A DNA stretch of 64,000 bases from Enterococcus hermanniensis (GCF_001885945.1 NZ_JXKQ01000007.1:62000-125999), one strand, 5' to 3'. Shown: positions 17,455 to 27,036, numbered from the stretch's first letter. Notes: generated by a model not told the origin, from the sequence alone. A program made the numbers and translations.

Positions 17455-18855
17455 TTAATGAGTAAATCCATAATTTTTGATTTCTGCTTCTTCATGGAAA
17501 ACTAAATGACTATTCTCTAATTCTTTAATTGCAGCTTTTAAGTCTTCAATAAAGTCATGGGCCATATTCATTCCAAAATCACTCCGGACAACGATTCGTT
17601 GAATCACTTGTTTATCCAAATTTTTGGGTAGTGGATATGACGGAACTTGCCAACCTTTCATTAGTAAGCGATCTGAAAGATCATACAGTGTCCACTTCTG
17701 ATCTTGTTCGTTTTTTAGTTTATAACAGACCAGTGGTAATTGATTGCCATCGTTGATCAATTCAAAATGACGAGAGGCCTCGATTTCTTTGGCTAAATAG
17801 ATCGCGACATCATGAGTTCGTTGGTGAATACTTTGAAATCCTTCAAACCCAAAACGAACAAAATTATAATATTGACCGATCATTTGTGAAGCACTGTGAG
17901 AGAAATTGATCGCCATTGTTGGCATTTCTCCGCCTAAATAGCTAACATTGAAAACTAATTCTTTGGGCAAATAATTTTCGTCTCGCCAAACAACCCACCC
18001 TACGCCAGGATAAACAAGTCCATATTTATGTCCCGATGTATTGATTGAGATAACATTTTTTAATTGAAAATCCCAGACTAATTCTGGTTCAACAAATGGT
18101 GCATACAAACCACCTGAAGCAGCATCAACATGGATCGATACTTTATGCTCTGTCTGCTGGTTGTATTTTTCGACCAATTGATCTAAACGCTTGATATCGT
18201 CGTATTGACCGGTATAAGTAATCCCTAATATCCCAACAATTCCAATGGTATATTCATCTACAGCTTCGATTGCTTTTTCTACGTCTAAAGATAAATGGTC
18301 TTCCGTCATTGGGATTTCTCGCAATTCAATATCCCAGTACACACAGAATTTTTCCCAACATACCTGATAACCAGAAGAAATAATTAAATTTGGTTTTTTG
18401 GCTTGGATATCTACACCTAGTTTTTCTGCTCGTTTACGCCAAGTAAACTTCATCGCCATCCCACCAAGCATACAGGCTTCCGAAGAACCAATCGTCGATG
18501 TGCCAATATATTTTTCTGCTTCTCTAGCGTGCCATAGATCCGCAATTATATTGACGCATCTATTTTCCATTTCAGCGGTCCGTGGGTATTCAGACTTATC
18601 GATCATATTTTTTTCCAGTGTTTCACTCATTAAAGTTATTGCTTCTGGTTCCATGTACGTTTGGCAAAAAGTCGCTAAGTTTAGACGTGAATTTCCTTCA
18701 TCTAATAAATCATCCTTGATCATTTGATACGCAATTCGTGGTTCCACCGATTGCTTGGCTAAATGATAGGAAGGTAAAATCTCATCTTCATCTTTTGACC
18801 CAAAAATTGGTTCTAAATATTTTGCTTCTCGTTTGTTTTTCTTTCCGTAAAGCAT
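17455..18855 (-). CDS. gadB: Glutamate decarboxylase
   Basis: A 466-residue PLP decarboxylase of the GadA/GadB family, which turns glutamate into GABA using a proton and so helps acid resistance. GSSEACMLGGMAMK, HVDAASGGLYAPF, and INTSGHKYGLVYPG with the PLP lysine are visible, as is the C-terminal His tail (NYGFTH) that gates the active site at neutral pH. The start chosen is the ATG at 18855, eight bases after GGAG; another ATG two codons upstream is too close. No glutamate/GABA antiporter gene is next to it. Confidence 0.93.
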   Translation of the reverse strand: MLYGKKNKREAKYLEPIFGSKDEDEILPSYHLAKQSVEPRIAYQMIKDDLLDEGNSRLNLATFCQTYMEPEAITLMSETLEKNMIDKSEYPRTAEMENRCVNIIADLWHAREAEKYIGTSTIGSSEACMLGGMAMKFTWRKRAEKLGVDIQAKKPNLIISSGYQVCWEKFCVYWDIELREIPMTEDHLSLDVEKAIEAVDEYTIGIVGILGITYTGQYDDIKRLDQLVEKYNQQTEHKVSIHVDAASGGLYAPFVEPELVWDFQLKNVISINTSGHKYGLVYPGVGWVVWRDENYLPKELVFNVSYLGGEMPTMAINFSHSASQMIGQYYNFVRFGFEGFQSIHQRTHDVAIYLAKEIEASRHFELINDGNQLPLVCYKLKNEQDQKWTLYDLSDRLLMKGWQVPSYPLPKNLDKQVIQRIVVRSDFGMNMAHDFIEDLKAAIKELENSHLVFHEEAEIKNYGFTH

Positions 18856-18962
18856 AACCATCGCTCCTCAATCGTACATACTTTTTTACCTATATTCTTA
18901 GATTATCCGAAAGATTAGAAAAATACAAAAGATGTCCTTTTAAAACAATCATAATAGTTCAA

Positions 18963-18999
18963 ATCGCTATTTTATTTTAAATAAAAATAGCTATTTTTT
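18963..18999. other. AT-rich hairpin between gadB and nptA
   Basis: GCTATTTTATTT and AAATAAAAATAGC arms followed by TATTTTTT. It stands between divergent genes, so its role as terminator or regulator is unclear. Confidence 0.35.
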
Positions 19000-19077
19000 A
19001 TTCAGAAGCCCTTTCTTTTTGTCTTTGCATCCATTATTTTGATACTAGTACGTAAAAAATTTAGCGGAGGATAGATC

Positions 19078-20796
19078 ATGTCTTATCAAGAAATGCTCTT
19101 TACCTTTTTAGGTGGATTAGGAATTTTTCTTTTTGGAATCAAATACCTCGGAGACGGATTACAAAAAGCCGCAGGCAATCGCTTAAAAGAAATTTTAAAT
19201 CGCTTTACGTCAACTCCTTTTCGAGCAGTAGTTGCTGGAATCATTGTGACTGGATTGATTCAAAGTAGTTCTGGAACGACCGTACTCGCTGTAGGATTAG
19301 TTAGTGCCGGCTTTATGACTTTACGTCAAGCGATCGGTGTAATTATGGGTGCAAATGTCGGTACGACTGTTACTGCATTTATTATCGGATTTAATTTAAC
19401 TACCTATTCGTTACCAATCATTGGATTCGGAGCAATTTTACTCTTTTTCGCCAAACGCTCTACTCTGCATTCGATTGGACAAATTTTATTTGGTTTTGGC
19501 GCTCTTTTTTACGGATTACAACTAATGGGGACTGCCATGGATCCATTAAAAGATCTCCCTCAGTTCAATCAACTCATGATCAGCGTTTCACATCATCCGA
19601 TTCTAGGCGTTGGTATTGGTACTTTGCTAACGATGGTTCTTCAAAGTTCTAGTGCCACAATTGGGATTTTGCAGCAGCTTTACATGCAAGGAAGCGTCAC
19701 GTTGACAGCGGCTTTACCTATTCTATTTGGTGATAATATCGGTACAACTATTACCGCGGTCATCGCTTGTTTAGGCGCAAGCATTTCTGCAAAACGGACT
19801 GCTGCTTCTCACGTGATTTTTAATTTGATTGGTGCAATCATTTTTACTTTATTGTTAAGTCCCTTTACCCAACTGGTCATGCTATTCACTCAAGTATTTG
19901 ATCTCAATCCAGCCATGCAAATTGCTGTTGCTCATGGCCTATTCAATCTCTCAAATTTGGCAATACAGTTTTGGTTTATTCCACAAATTGAACAACTCGT
20001 TAAAAAAATTGTTCCTGGTAATGAAAAAAGTCTGAATATCCGCTCCATTTCTTTGAGCGAATCAATCATCGATACATCCTCTGTTATGGCCATTGAGCAA
20101 GTAAAAAATGAATTGATCCAAATGGGAAACTACGCCCTCTCATCTATAAAATCTGCGCAGCACTATTATAATAGTACTAAAGATGAATGGCGCGATGATG
20201 TTTTTCAATACGAAGAAGCCATCAATCAATATGATATTGAACTGACCGATTATCTGGTCAAAATTTCGTCTGCTAAATTAACACCCTTAGAAAGCCAAGA
20301 ACAAGCGATGCTACTCGAATTTACAAAAGATTTTGAGCGGATCGGTGATCATTCAATCAATATTATTCGCTACATTGAAGAATCAATTGCCTTAGAAGAA
20401 AAACAACGAGCCAAAGATCGAAAAGCAAAAATAAAAAAGCCGTCTATTCGAGCAAGTCTTTTATTGCAAGATAAGGATCTAGAGACACTGTTTACAAAGG
20501 TCCAGAAAAATATCTATGACGCCTTACAAGTTTTAGAAAATGACGATATCAACCTAGCACAAAAAATACTAGAGCGAGAAGAAGACATCAATCAATTAGT
20601 CGAACTGCTACGAAAAAAATATATTACTTTGATGACTACAGGTGAAGGCCGAACATCCGATGGTGTACTATTGATCGATATCAGCTCCAATCTCGAACGA
20701 ACCAGCGATCGTACACTGCATGTCGCTAAATATTTTTTAGGCAATAAATACAATTTCAAATACGACACAACAAATTTTCAATACAATGCCGATTGA
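19078..20796 (+). CDS. Na/Pi cotransporter family protein with PhoU-like domain
   Basis: A 572-residue protein. The first 300 residues form two inverted repeats with the QSSS signatures of the PNaS family (LIQSSSGTTVLAVG and VLQSSSATIGIL) and GxNxGTT segments. The last 220 residues are a PhoU-like helical domain with FTKDFERIGDHSINI and DISSNLERTSDRTLH. Such proteins import phosphate with sodium. Good GGAGG site before the start; single gene with its own terminator. Confidence 0.92.
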   Translation: MSYQEMLFTFLGGLGIFLFGIKYLGDGLQKAAGNRLKEILNRFTSTPFRAVVAGIIVTGLIQSSSGTTVLAVGLVSAGFMTLRQAIGVIMGANVGTTVTAFIIGFNLTTYSLPIIGFGAILLFFAKRSTLHSIGQILFGFGALFYGLQLMGTAMDPLKDLPQFNQLMISVSHHPILGVGIGTLLTMVLQSSSATIGILQQLYMQGSVTLTAALPILFGDNIGTTITAVIACLGASISAKRTAASHVIFNLIGAIIFTLLLSPFTQLVMLFTQVFDLNPAMQIAVAHGLFNLSNLAIQFWFIPQIEQLVKKIVPGNEKSLNIRSISLSESIIDTSSVMAIEQVKNELIQMGNYALSSIKSAQHYYNSTKDEWRDDVFQYEEAINQYDIELTDYLVKISSAKLTPLESQEQAMLLEFTKDFERIGDHSINIIRYIEESIALEEKQRAKDRKAKIKKPSIRASLLLQDKDLETLFTKVQKNIYDALQVLENDDINLAQKILEREEDINQLVELLRKKYITLMTTGEGRTSDGVLLIDISSNLERTSDRTLHVAKYFLGNKYNFKYDTTNFQYNAD

Positions 20797-20831
20797 TAGC
20801 TAAAGCTTTCATAACAATCAATACGTGAAAT

Positions 20832-20874
20832 AAAAAGAACCGCTTCCTTTAATTTCAGGAAGCGGTTCTTTTTA
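20832..20874 (+). terminator. Terminator of the Na/Pi gene
   Basis: AAAGAACCGCTTCCT and AGGAAGCGGTTCTTT arms, then TTTATT. Strong in both directions. Confidence 0.85.
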
Positions 20875-20924
20875 TTACCAAAACTATAAAAATATAGCTC
20901 CGAAATATTGCTAAACTTTGATCG

Positions 20925-21027
20925 ATGTGACCTTACTTTCAGAAGCATTTAATTCAACATAGCGAGTTAAAATAAGGCTTAGTCCGTAATCAACTTTTCA
21001 AGTGGCGCTGTTTCGGCGCTTTTTTTT
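20925..21027 (+). ncRNA. Type II-A CRISPR tracrRNA, without cas genes or array
   Basis: The stretch 20958-20977 reads CATAGCGAGTTAAAATAAGG, the anti-repeat tail of Cas9 tracrRNAs. It is followed by the nexus (GGCTTAGTCCGTAATCAAC), a CTTTTCAAG hairpin, and a GC-rich terminator hairpin (GGCGCTGTTTCGGCGC) with eight T. The order, spacing and wording match the Streptococcus/Enterococcus type II-A tracrRNA core. Upstream, GCATTTAATT would be the rest of the anti-repeat. The 5' end is not certain. No cas9, cas1, cas2, csn2 or repeat array is seen in this window, so this RNA either serves a locus elsewhere or is a relic. Confidence 0.85.
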
Positions 21028-21046
21028 ATGTTTGAATGCCAATGAA

Positions 21047-21062
21047 AAGAAAACGCTTTCTT
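21047..21062. promoter_or_regulatory. cre-like palindrome in a convergent gap
   Basis: AAGAAAACGCTTTCTT is a perfect palindrome close to the CcpA site. Both flanking protein genes end here, so no obvious target promoter is present. Confidence 0.4.
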
Positions 21063-21121
21063 AAATTGTATCAAACTTCACTTTAAATAAGAATACTTAT
21101 TAATAGTATAATCCTTATCTT

Positions 21122-21165
21122 AAAAAAAACCTTCAGCCCCAATAGTTGGGCTGAAGGTTTTTTTT
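21122..21165. terminator. Terminator of adenine deaminase gene, bidirectional
   Basis: AACCTTCAGCCC and GGGCTGAAGGTT arms with A and T runs of eight on each side. Confidence 0.88.
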
Positions 21166-21166
21166 C

Positions 21167-22906
21167 TTATTCTTCCACTGATACTGGGACAATTTCAAAT
21201 TTTGTGACATCGACTAATCCGATATCTGTGATCTTCAAATTGGGGATAACAGCCAATGACATGAAGCCTAGTGTCATAATAGGATCTACTTTTTCTGATA
21301 CGCCTAAGACTTGGTGGGCTAAACGGTTGATTTCTGCTTCTTGCTTTGCGACTTCTTCTCCCGTGAGGTCACTCATAAGTCCTGCGATCGGTAACGCCAT
21401 TCGACCGACAACTTTTCCTGACTGAATGATCACGACACCACCGTCTTGTTCTTTTAATGCATTAATTGCGGCAGTCATGTCAGCATCATTTGTTCCAGTC
21501 ACGATTAAATTATGTGAATCGTGAGCAATCGATAACCCAATAGCACCATCTTTTAATCCATAATCTTTCAATAAACCGACAAAAACATTCCCTGTATTAT
21601 GATGGCGTTCGATCACTGCGATTTTTGTTAGATCTTGTTTTGGATCAAAGATAAATTGATTTTTTTCATCTCGTTGAATCGAGACAATCGCTTCGTTGGT
21701 CAATGCTTCTTGTGGAATGACTTCGATGGCCCGTGCCTTATCGCTAGTCAGTTCTAAGGCTAACTGAGCGGCAACAAACTTATCGATGTGCACACTTGAT
21801 TGAACATTTGCAGTAGAAACACGATGAACAGGTACAAGTGATTTTCCTGCTTTAGCCACTTGTCTGCCTGAAATATAGGTTTCTTCGATTTCGATCTTAT
21901 CAAGATCAGAAAAAATGACCAAATCTGCCCGTAACCCCGGAGCAATCGCGCCACGATCATTTAGTTGACAACATTGTGCAGCGTTGATTGTGGCCATTTG
22001 AATCGCTCGAATAGGTGAAAGTCCTTCTTCAATACAAATTCTAATACTATTATCTAAGTGTCCGATTTCTAAGATTGATTTTGCTTGCAGATCATCTGCC
22101 GATAAAACACAACGTTGATAATTATTTTCGGTCACACCTTTCAGCAACTCACGTAAATTTTGAGTAACCGACCCTTCTCTTAAAAAGACATACATCCCGC
22201 GAGCAATACGATCTTTTAGTTCTTGGACCGTCGAACATTCATGATCATTTGCTACACCTGCTGCTGCATACGCGTTTAAATCTTTTTCAAAAACCATTGG
22301 GGAATGGCCATCAATGCGTAATCCACGATCTTTGGCTGCTAATAGCTTATCTAAAACTGAATCCTGTGCTTGGATAACACCGGGGTAGTTCATAAATTCA
22401 GCTAAACCATCGACTTGATTTTTTTCAAATGTCGAGATCATATCGGCAGCTTCTACAACAGCACCGGCATTTTCCATGTCAGTCGCGGGAACACATGAAG
22501 GCATCATATAACGAATATCCATTGGCGTTTCTTTCGCCGCTTCAATCATATAATCTAAGCCTTTTAGCCCTAATACATTAACGATTTCATGGGGATCTGC
22601 CAATACTGTCGTGGTCCCATGAGGCATCAATAACCGTCCAAATTCTTCCGGTGTAACATAAGACGATTCTACATGTATATGAGGATCAATAAATCCTGGA
22701 GCTACGAATTTACCTTTTAAATCGATCGATTCTTTTCCACGATATCCTTCTCCTATACCAGCGATTTTACCATTTACAATGGCTACATCTCCTTTGATGA
22801 TTTCTGCTTGATAAACATCGATCAACTGTGCATTTTTTAATACCAAATCGGCTGGCTCTCTACCTGCTGCAGTATCAATCAATTTCTTTAAATCCGTTTT
22901 CTCCAC
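21167..22906 (-). CDS. ade: Adenine deaminase
   Basis: A 579-residue amidohydrolase that turns adenine into hypoxanthine and ammonia. Metal-site motifs are PGFIDPHIHVESS (HxH), LADPHEIVNV, DGHSP, NDHECST, and the typical adenine deaminase C-terminal half with SIAHDSHNLIVTGTND and a late ALPIAGLMSD. Length is usual for the family. Single gene with a GAGGAG-like site before the start. Confidence 0.94.
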   Translation of the reverse strand: MEKTDLKKLIDTAAGREPADLVLKNAQLIDVYQAEIIKGDVAIVNGKIAGIGEGYRGKESIDLKGKFVAPGFIDPHIHVESSYVTPEEFGRLLMPHGTTTVLADPHEIVNVLGLKGLDYMIEAAKETPMDIRYMMPSCVPATDMENAGAVVEAADMISTFEKNQVDGLAEFMNYPGVIQAQDSVLDKLLAAKDRGLRIDGHSPMVFEKDLNAYAAAGVANDHECSTVQELKDRIARGMYVFLREGSVTQNLRELLKGVTENNYQRCVLSADDLQAKSILEIGHLDNSIRICIEEGLSPIRAIQMATINAAQCCQLNDRGAIAPGLRADLVIFSDLDKIEIEETYISGRQVAKAGKSLVPVHRVSTANVQSSVHIDKFVAAQLALELTSDKARAIEVIPQEALTNEAIVSIQRDEKNQFIFDPKQDLTKIAVIERHHNTGNVFVGLLKDYGLKDGAIGLSIAHDSHNLIVTGTNDADMTAAINALKEQDGGVVIIQSGKVVGRMALPIAGLMSDLTGEEVAKQEAEINRLAHQVLGVSEKVDPIMTLGFMSLAVIPNLKITDIGLVDVTKFEIVPVSVEE

Positions 22907-23010
22907 TATCCTCGCTCCTTCTTAAATATTTTTTCTATTATACAGTTTCATTTCAAGAATCTCTAGCGAATTTACTTAAATAAAAAAATAAATTTTGCTA
23001 TAAATATAGT

Positions 23011-23050
23011 AAAATAGCCTCCTTCTAAAAAAGAAGGAGGCTATTTTTTA
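23011..23050 (-). terminator. Terminator of the pyridoxamine oxidase-like gene
   Basis: AAAATAGCCTCCTTCT and AGAAGGAGGCTATTTT arms. It stands at the end of the minus-strand gene. Confidence 0.8.
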
Positions 23051-23455
23051 TTTTTCAGGAACATCTAAAATCTCCGCATGCATATTTTCATAATGTTTGA
23101 GACTCAGTGTTTCAAAGATCGCAATCACCGGATGTTCATAATTTAATTGCTTTTGAAAATCATTCAATTTTGCAGCGAGCAATTTGTACTCAACCAATTC
23201 TTCAATAAAAAAATATCCTTTTAGGGCGATACTTTCATGTTTTTCTTTATCGAAACAAAAAAGACTCCCTGATCGATTCATACGAATGTTTTCTGCCGTT
23301 TTTCCTTCTCCATTAATATAAAATTTGAAATAATAGAATCCATTTCTTTCAAGTGGCGGTGAGACAGCGATTGTATGAGGAAATCCACGGCTATCAATGG
23401 TAACTAATGTATACGTGTCAGCAGTGGCTAATAACGTCTCCATCTTCTTATCCAT
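23048..23455 (-). CDS. Pyridoxamine 5'-phosphate oxidase family protein
   Basis: A 135-residue split-barrel FMN-binding fold protein. TYTLVTIDSRGFPHTIAVSPP and the central KTAENIRMNRSGSLFCFD are the usual features of small general-stress FMN proteins. The exact reaction is unknown. It follows the lipid kinase by 17 bases and is likely co-transcribed with it. Confidence 0.75.
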   Translation of the reverse strand: MDKKMETLLATADTYTLVTIDSRGFPHTIAVSPPLERNGFYYFKFYINGEGKTAENIRMNRSGSLFCFDKEKHESIALKGYFFIEELVEYKLLAAKLNDFQKQLNYEHPVIAIFETLSLKHYENMHAEILDVPEK

Positions 23456-23472
23456 TCTTTTGACCCCATTTC

Positions 23473-24363
23473 CTATTGATTTTGTTTATTGGGTACATAT
23501 AGCGGCACAAAATCTGCCAAAAATTCCACCGTTAATGGTAATGCTGGTCCTTTATCTCCATCGATTCTAGAATAGATTTTTTTATCTGTTAAAGGTTTCA
23601 AAGTAAGAAAGTCCGTCTCTAAATAGGTTAATGAATCAGAATCTTTCACACGCCCGGTAAAAATCAAACGAACTAATTGTACCAATTTTCTAAAACGCAT
23701 ATTATGCAAGATACTAACATGTAATTTATCATAATCTGTATCAATATACGGTCTGCCACCAATTGAATGTGTCGTTGTTGCTAGAGAAAACCATACTTTT
23801 AATTTTTCCTGATAATTGTTAGCTTGTACTTCTACTGGATAAGAACGTTTTTTTCCGAGCTGTTTTAAGGCTTTTAACGGATACACAATTAAGCCTAATT
23901 TTTGCTTTTCACTTTGGCGAACCTCATTAGAAATATCTGCAAAGGTTCCAAAAGTAAATGAACTGATAATAGCTTTTTCTCGATCCTGGCAAGCCGCAAT
24001 CCCAACATTACGTTGATGACCATCGATAATCACATCCATCGCTTCTTCTTCATCTAATGGGCTGTGCCAGCGTCGCGCAAAATTATTGATCGTTCCTCCA
24101 GGAATAATCCCTAAAGGAATTGCTTTACCCGCTTGAACAAATGCTGTCCCAACGATATTTAAGGAGCCGTCCCCACCAATCGAAACAATCCCATCATACT
24201 CGTCGACAGCTTCCTTAACTTTTTTTATTGCTTTTTCGGGATCTGGTGCAGTTAAAAAATCTGCTTGATACCCTTTTTTTTCAAATTTTTCTTGCATTTT
24301 TTTGGCTAATTCTTCCGCATTTCCATCTCCTGCGTTAGGATTGAAAAAAATACCAAACCGCAT
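23473..24363 (-). CDS. Diacylglycerol kinase family lipid kinase (DagK/YegS-like)
   Basis: A 296-residue catalytic-domain kinase. The N-terminal FFNPNAGDG, the nucleotide loop SIGGDGSLN and IPGGTINNFAR are the family motifs; the C-terminal beta-sandwich follows. Soluble members of this family recycle diacylglycerol made during lipoteichoic acid synthesis, and ltaS is present at 37250. The ATG at 24363 has AGAAGG eight bases before it, better than the upstream ATG codons. Confidence 0.88.
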   Translation of the reverse strand: MRFGIFFNPNAGDGNAEELAKKMQEKFEKKGYQADFLTAPDPEKAIKKVKEAVDEYDGIVSIGGDGSLNIVGTAFVQAGKAIPLGIIPGGTINNFARRWHSPLDEEEAMDVIIDGHQRNVGIAACQDREKAIISSFTFGTFADISNEVRQSEKQKLGLIVYPLKALKQLGKKRSYPVEVQANNYQEKLKVWFSLATTTHSIGGRPYIDTDYDKLHVSILHNMRFRKLVQLVRLIFTGRVKDSDSLTYLETDFLTLKPLTDKKIYSRIDGDKGPALPLTVEFLADFVPLYVPNKQNQ

Positions 24364-24520
24364 CTTCATCGCCTTCTTCATTAAAAATTTTCTTACTTTT
24401 ACCATATCATTTTTGTCTATAAAAAGCCTTTTAAACGAACTAATTGTGACAAAATTGATCGTTAATTCTTTTCTTCTATAGAGAAAATGCTATTATATAA
24501 AATTGATAGGAGGTTTTTTT

Positions 24521-24829
24521 ATGTTTGAACCAAATAAAAAACGTTTTAGTGAGGTTCCTTTTGAGATTGTTCCAGAACAGATGCAGCAAGAAATTTGGCA
24601 TATGATTTTCATGCGGCCTCAAAAAGGTACGCCATTAACTTCGCCACAACGCTTCCATTTTTTTAAAAATAAGATGGAACGAACATTAAGTGTCGTCTAC
24701 TCACAAGCTGATCCATATTTCTCCGATAATATTACTGCCCCTTACATAGAAGCCTATGAAGATATTTCTTTCCCAAGCATTCTATATGTTTACGATAAAG
24801 GTTCTGAATTGTGGATGAGTCTTCAATAA
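24521..24829 (+). CDS. DUF960 family protein
   Basis: A 102-residue protein of the DUF960 type: RFSEVPFEIVPEQMQQEIWHMI, and SPQRFHFF with ILYVYDKGSELWMSL near the end. Function unknown; common in lactic acid bacteria. AGGAGG lies before the ATG at 24521. It converges on a CPBP protease gene with a shared terminator. Confidence 0.85.
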   Translation: MFEPNKKRFSEVPFEIVPEQMQQEIWHMIFMRPQKGTPLTSPQRFHFFKNKMERTLSVVYSQADPYFSDNITAPYIEAYEDISFPSILYVYDKGSELWMSLQ

Positions 24830-24833
24830 AAAA

Positions 24834-24866
24834 AACACGAAAATCTACTTTAAGATTTTCGTGTTT
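24834..24866. terminator. Bidirectional terminator
   Basis: AACACGAAAATCT and AGATTTTCGTGTT arms flanked by A and T runs, between convergent genes. Confidence 0.88.
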
Positions 24867-24871
24867 TTTAT

Positions 24872-25558
24872 TTACCCTTGAAAGAAAGAAACAATCAAGA
24901 CGATAATTGCAGCGAGAAATTGTAAACAATCAAAGAAAAAATGAGTCATAATATTTTGCCAGATATTTTTAGAAAAGTAATAAATTAGAGCAAACCAAGC
25001 CCCTATAAACATGTATGGAATCATTTGGATCAATTGTCCATCAAAATTATTCCAATGAGCCAACCCGAACAAAACAGAGGAAAGAATAAACATCAACCAT
25101 GTGACTATTCCTCGGTTTCGCCATTGGTAGAACAAAACATGCCGAAAAATAATCTCTTCACTAAAAGGAGCCATCAAGGCAGTCAAGCTACCGACTAATC
25201 CCAATGAAGCCGTTTGAATACTTAACAAACTGGTTTCAGGATCCGGTGAACTAACTTGTAAGAGACTTAATCCTTGTCTTACCAAGGCCAAAATAATATA
25301 TGAAAAAAGAACGCCTAAAACAGCAAGCAATAAATTTCGCCATAAATGTTGTTTAAAAATCTGGCCGTCCTTTTTTAAAACATCATAATATAAATAAATC
25401 GCCACGCAAAAACCAACAAAAAATAAAACAACAGTGAATAGTACTTTGCCCCATTGACCGGCAATATGCGGTGTGATTAAATCACCGATTAAAAGTTCGA
25501 CTATCGGTATTAAAATAGCGATCAGTGATTTGGTTTTACTAATTTTTATTTCAGACAT
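24872..25558 (-). CDS. CPBP family intramembrane metalloprotease
   Basis: A 228-residue membrane protein with about seven hydrophobic segments. The catalytic pattern is EEIIFRHVLFYQ followed by FGLAHWNN, as in Rce1/Abi-type intramembrane proteases, which are linked to bacteriocin self-immunity or membrane protein processing. A second member lies directly upstream, 34 bases away, likely in one transcript. No bacteriocin gene was found nearby. Confidence 0.88.
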   Translation of the reverse strand: MSEIKISKTKSLIAILIPIVELLIGDLITPHIAGQWGKVLFTVVLFFVGFCVAIYLYYDVLKKDGQIFKQHLWRNLLLAVLGVLFSYIILALVRQGLSLLQVSSPDPETSLLSIQTASLGLVGSLTALMAPFSEEIIFRHVLFYQWRNRGIVTWLMFILSSVLFGLAHWNNFDGQLIQMIPYMFIGAWFALIYYFSKNIWQNIMTHFFFDCLQFLAAIIVLIVSFFQG

Positions 25559-25591
25559 GCGAATCTCTCCTTACAAACATGGTGTAAATTA

Positions 25592-26323
25592 TTAAGCAGT
25601 TAAATATTTATGATACAAATAACCACTGAGACAACTAAAAAAGACGAGGTAGAGCAGCGAAGTGCCAAGCGCTGTACCAGTTGTATTCTCAAGAGATTGA
25701 AAAGCCAATTGATCAAATGCATCTACGATTGCGTGGCCAATGATAGGTAACCACAAACTGTTAAACATTAAATAGAGTGTTGAAAAAAAGAAGCCGATTC
25801 CGGTAGCCATCGCTACTTGTAGAATAGTCAGATAGCCATTACCACCAATGGCATTGGATAAGTGGAGCAGGCCAAAGGTGATTCCACTAAACAAAATCAT
25901 AGTTCGATTACTACTATGAAAATACTTTTTTAGAAAACCGATTAGAAGACCGCGAAAAATATATTCTTCGAAAAGTCCAACACTTAAGCCTGCCAAAATA
26001 GCTGTGCTAATTGCTAGAAAACCAAATGAAAAATGTGGATTTAATGTTGAATCTCCAAGCAATACCACAATAATAGGTACCAAACCTGCCCACTGCCGTC
26101 CTTTCGGCCAATTTTTCCAAGGAATAGAAACTTTAAAAAACAAATGATTGCAAAGTCCGATCAATAAAAGTGCCAATAATTCTGTTATGATTGGCGTAAA
26201 TACCACACTATGTTCTTTTGGCACAGTAATAAAAATAAGATTGACGATTATTTGACTAAGCGTCAATAAAAAAACAGATAGAACAATAAGTATCAAACAG
26301 AAAAAAATACGTGATCGTTTCAA
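25592..26323 (-). CDS. CPBP family intramembrane metalloprotease
   Basis: A 243-residue polytopic protein with FEEYIFRGLLIGFL and FGLLHLSNA, the Glu-Glu/Arg and His catalytic motifs. Paired with a second CPBP gene downstream; the two are only distantly alike. Role unknown: immunity-like or processing function is typical of the family. Confidence 0.88.
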   Translation of the reverse strand: MKRSRIFFCLILIVLSVFLLTLSQIIVNLIFITVPKEHSVVFTPIITELLALLLIGLCNHLFFKVSIPWKNWPKGRQWAGLVPIIVVLLGDSTLNPHFSFGFLAISTAILAGLSVGLFEEYIFRGLLIGFLKKYFHSSNRTMILFSGITFGLLHLSNAIGGNGYLTILQVAMATGIGFFFSTLYLMFNSLWLPIIGHAIVDAFDQLAFQSLENTTGTALGTSLLYLVFFSCLSGYLYHKYLTA

Positions 26324-26414
26324 TTTTTCACTTCCTTACTTGTATAATGAATGGCTGTCAAAGAGCACACTAATCAACTATAGATTTCCAATTTATATGC
26401 TCGCTTAAAGCGAT

Positions 26415-26852
26415 TTATTTGACGACCATTACATTGCAAGGTGCTTGATTCACTACATAAGCAGTCGTTGAACCGACTAATAATAAGGACAAAGCCCCTA
26501 AACCGGTTGCGCCCATCACAATTAAATCTGTATCCAACTTTTCAGCTAGCTCGATAAGTTCTCGTTTAGGATTTCCCGCAATAATATGCGAAGATAAATG
26601 AACTTCATGTTCTTCTGCTACACGATGATGCTCTAACTCATTAATAATATTTTGAGCTTTTTCGTGAACCTCTTGCATTAAAGGGATCGAATTTCCACCT
26701 GTCGTGCCACTAAAACTAGTGGTATCAATTACTGTTGCTAATACCAAAGTTCCTTTATTTCGTTTCGCTATGTTGATCGCTTCATCAAATGCTTTCTTAG
26801 ATTGTGCTGAACCATCGACAGCAACCAAAATATTTTTATATTCATCAACCAT
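26415..26852 (-). CDS. Universal stress protein UspA family
   Basis: A 146-residue single-domain protein. YKNILVAVDGSAQSKKAFDEA at the N-terminus and GATGLGALSLLLVGSTTAYVVNQAPCNVMVV at the C-terminus carry the ATP-binding G-2x-G-9x-G(S/T) motif. One of three UspA genes in the window. The ATG at 26852 follows GGGGCGG; an upstream frame adds two residues. Confidence 0.9.
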   Translation of the reverse strand: MVDEYKNILVAVDGSAQSKKAFDEAINIAKRNKGTLVLATVIDTTSFSGTTGGNSIPLMQEVHEKAQNIINELEHHRVAEEHEVHLSSHIIAGNPKRELIELAEKLDTDLIVMGATGLGALSLLLVGSTTAYVVNQAPCNVMVVK

Positions 26853-27036
26853 TTTCACCGCCCCTTTCTCAGCCCTAGTTTATCATTACAATCCGCTTTC
26901 GAATAACAAAATCACCCATTTCTCTTTATTTTTTTAATTTGCACTATTTAAAATCGCTTAAAAAAGAGTTAAGAAAATTGTTCTTTTAGTGATAAGATGC
27001 TAGTATTTTATCACTAACTAACAAGGAGACTCAGAG

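Noticed and set aside
24732..24929. Minus-strand frame across the end of the DUF960 gene
   Set aside because: It overlaps two well-supported genes and a terminator.
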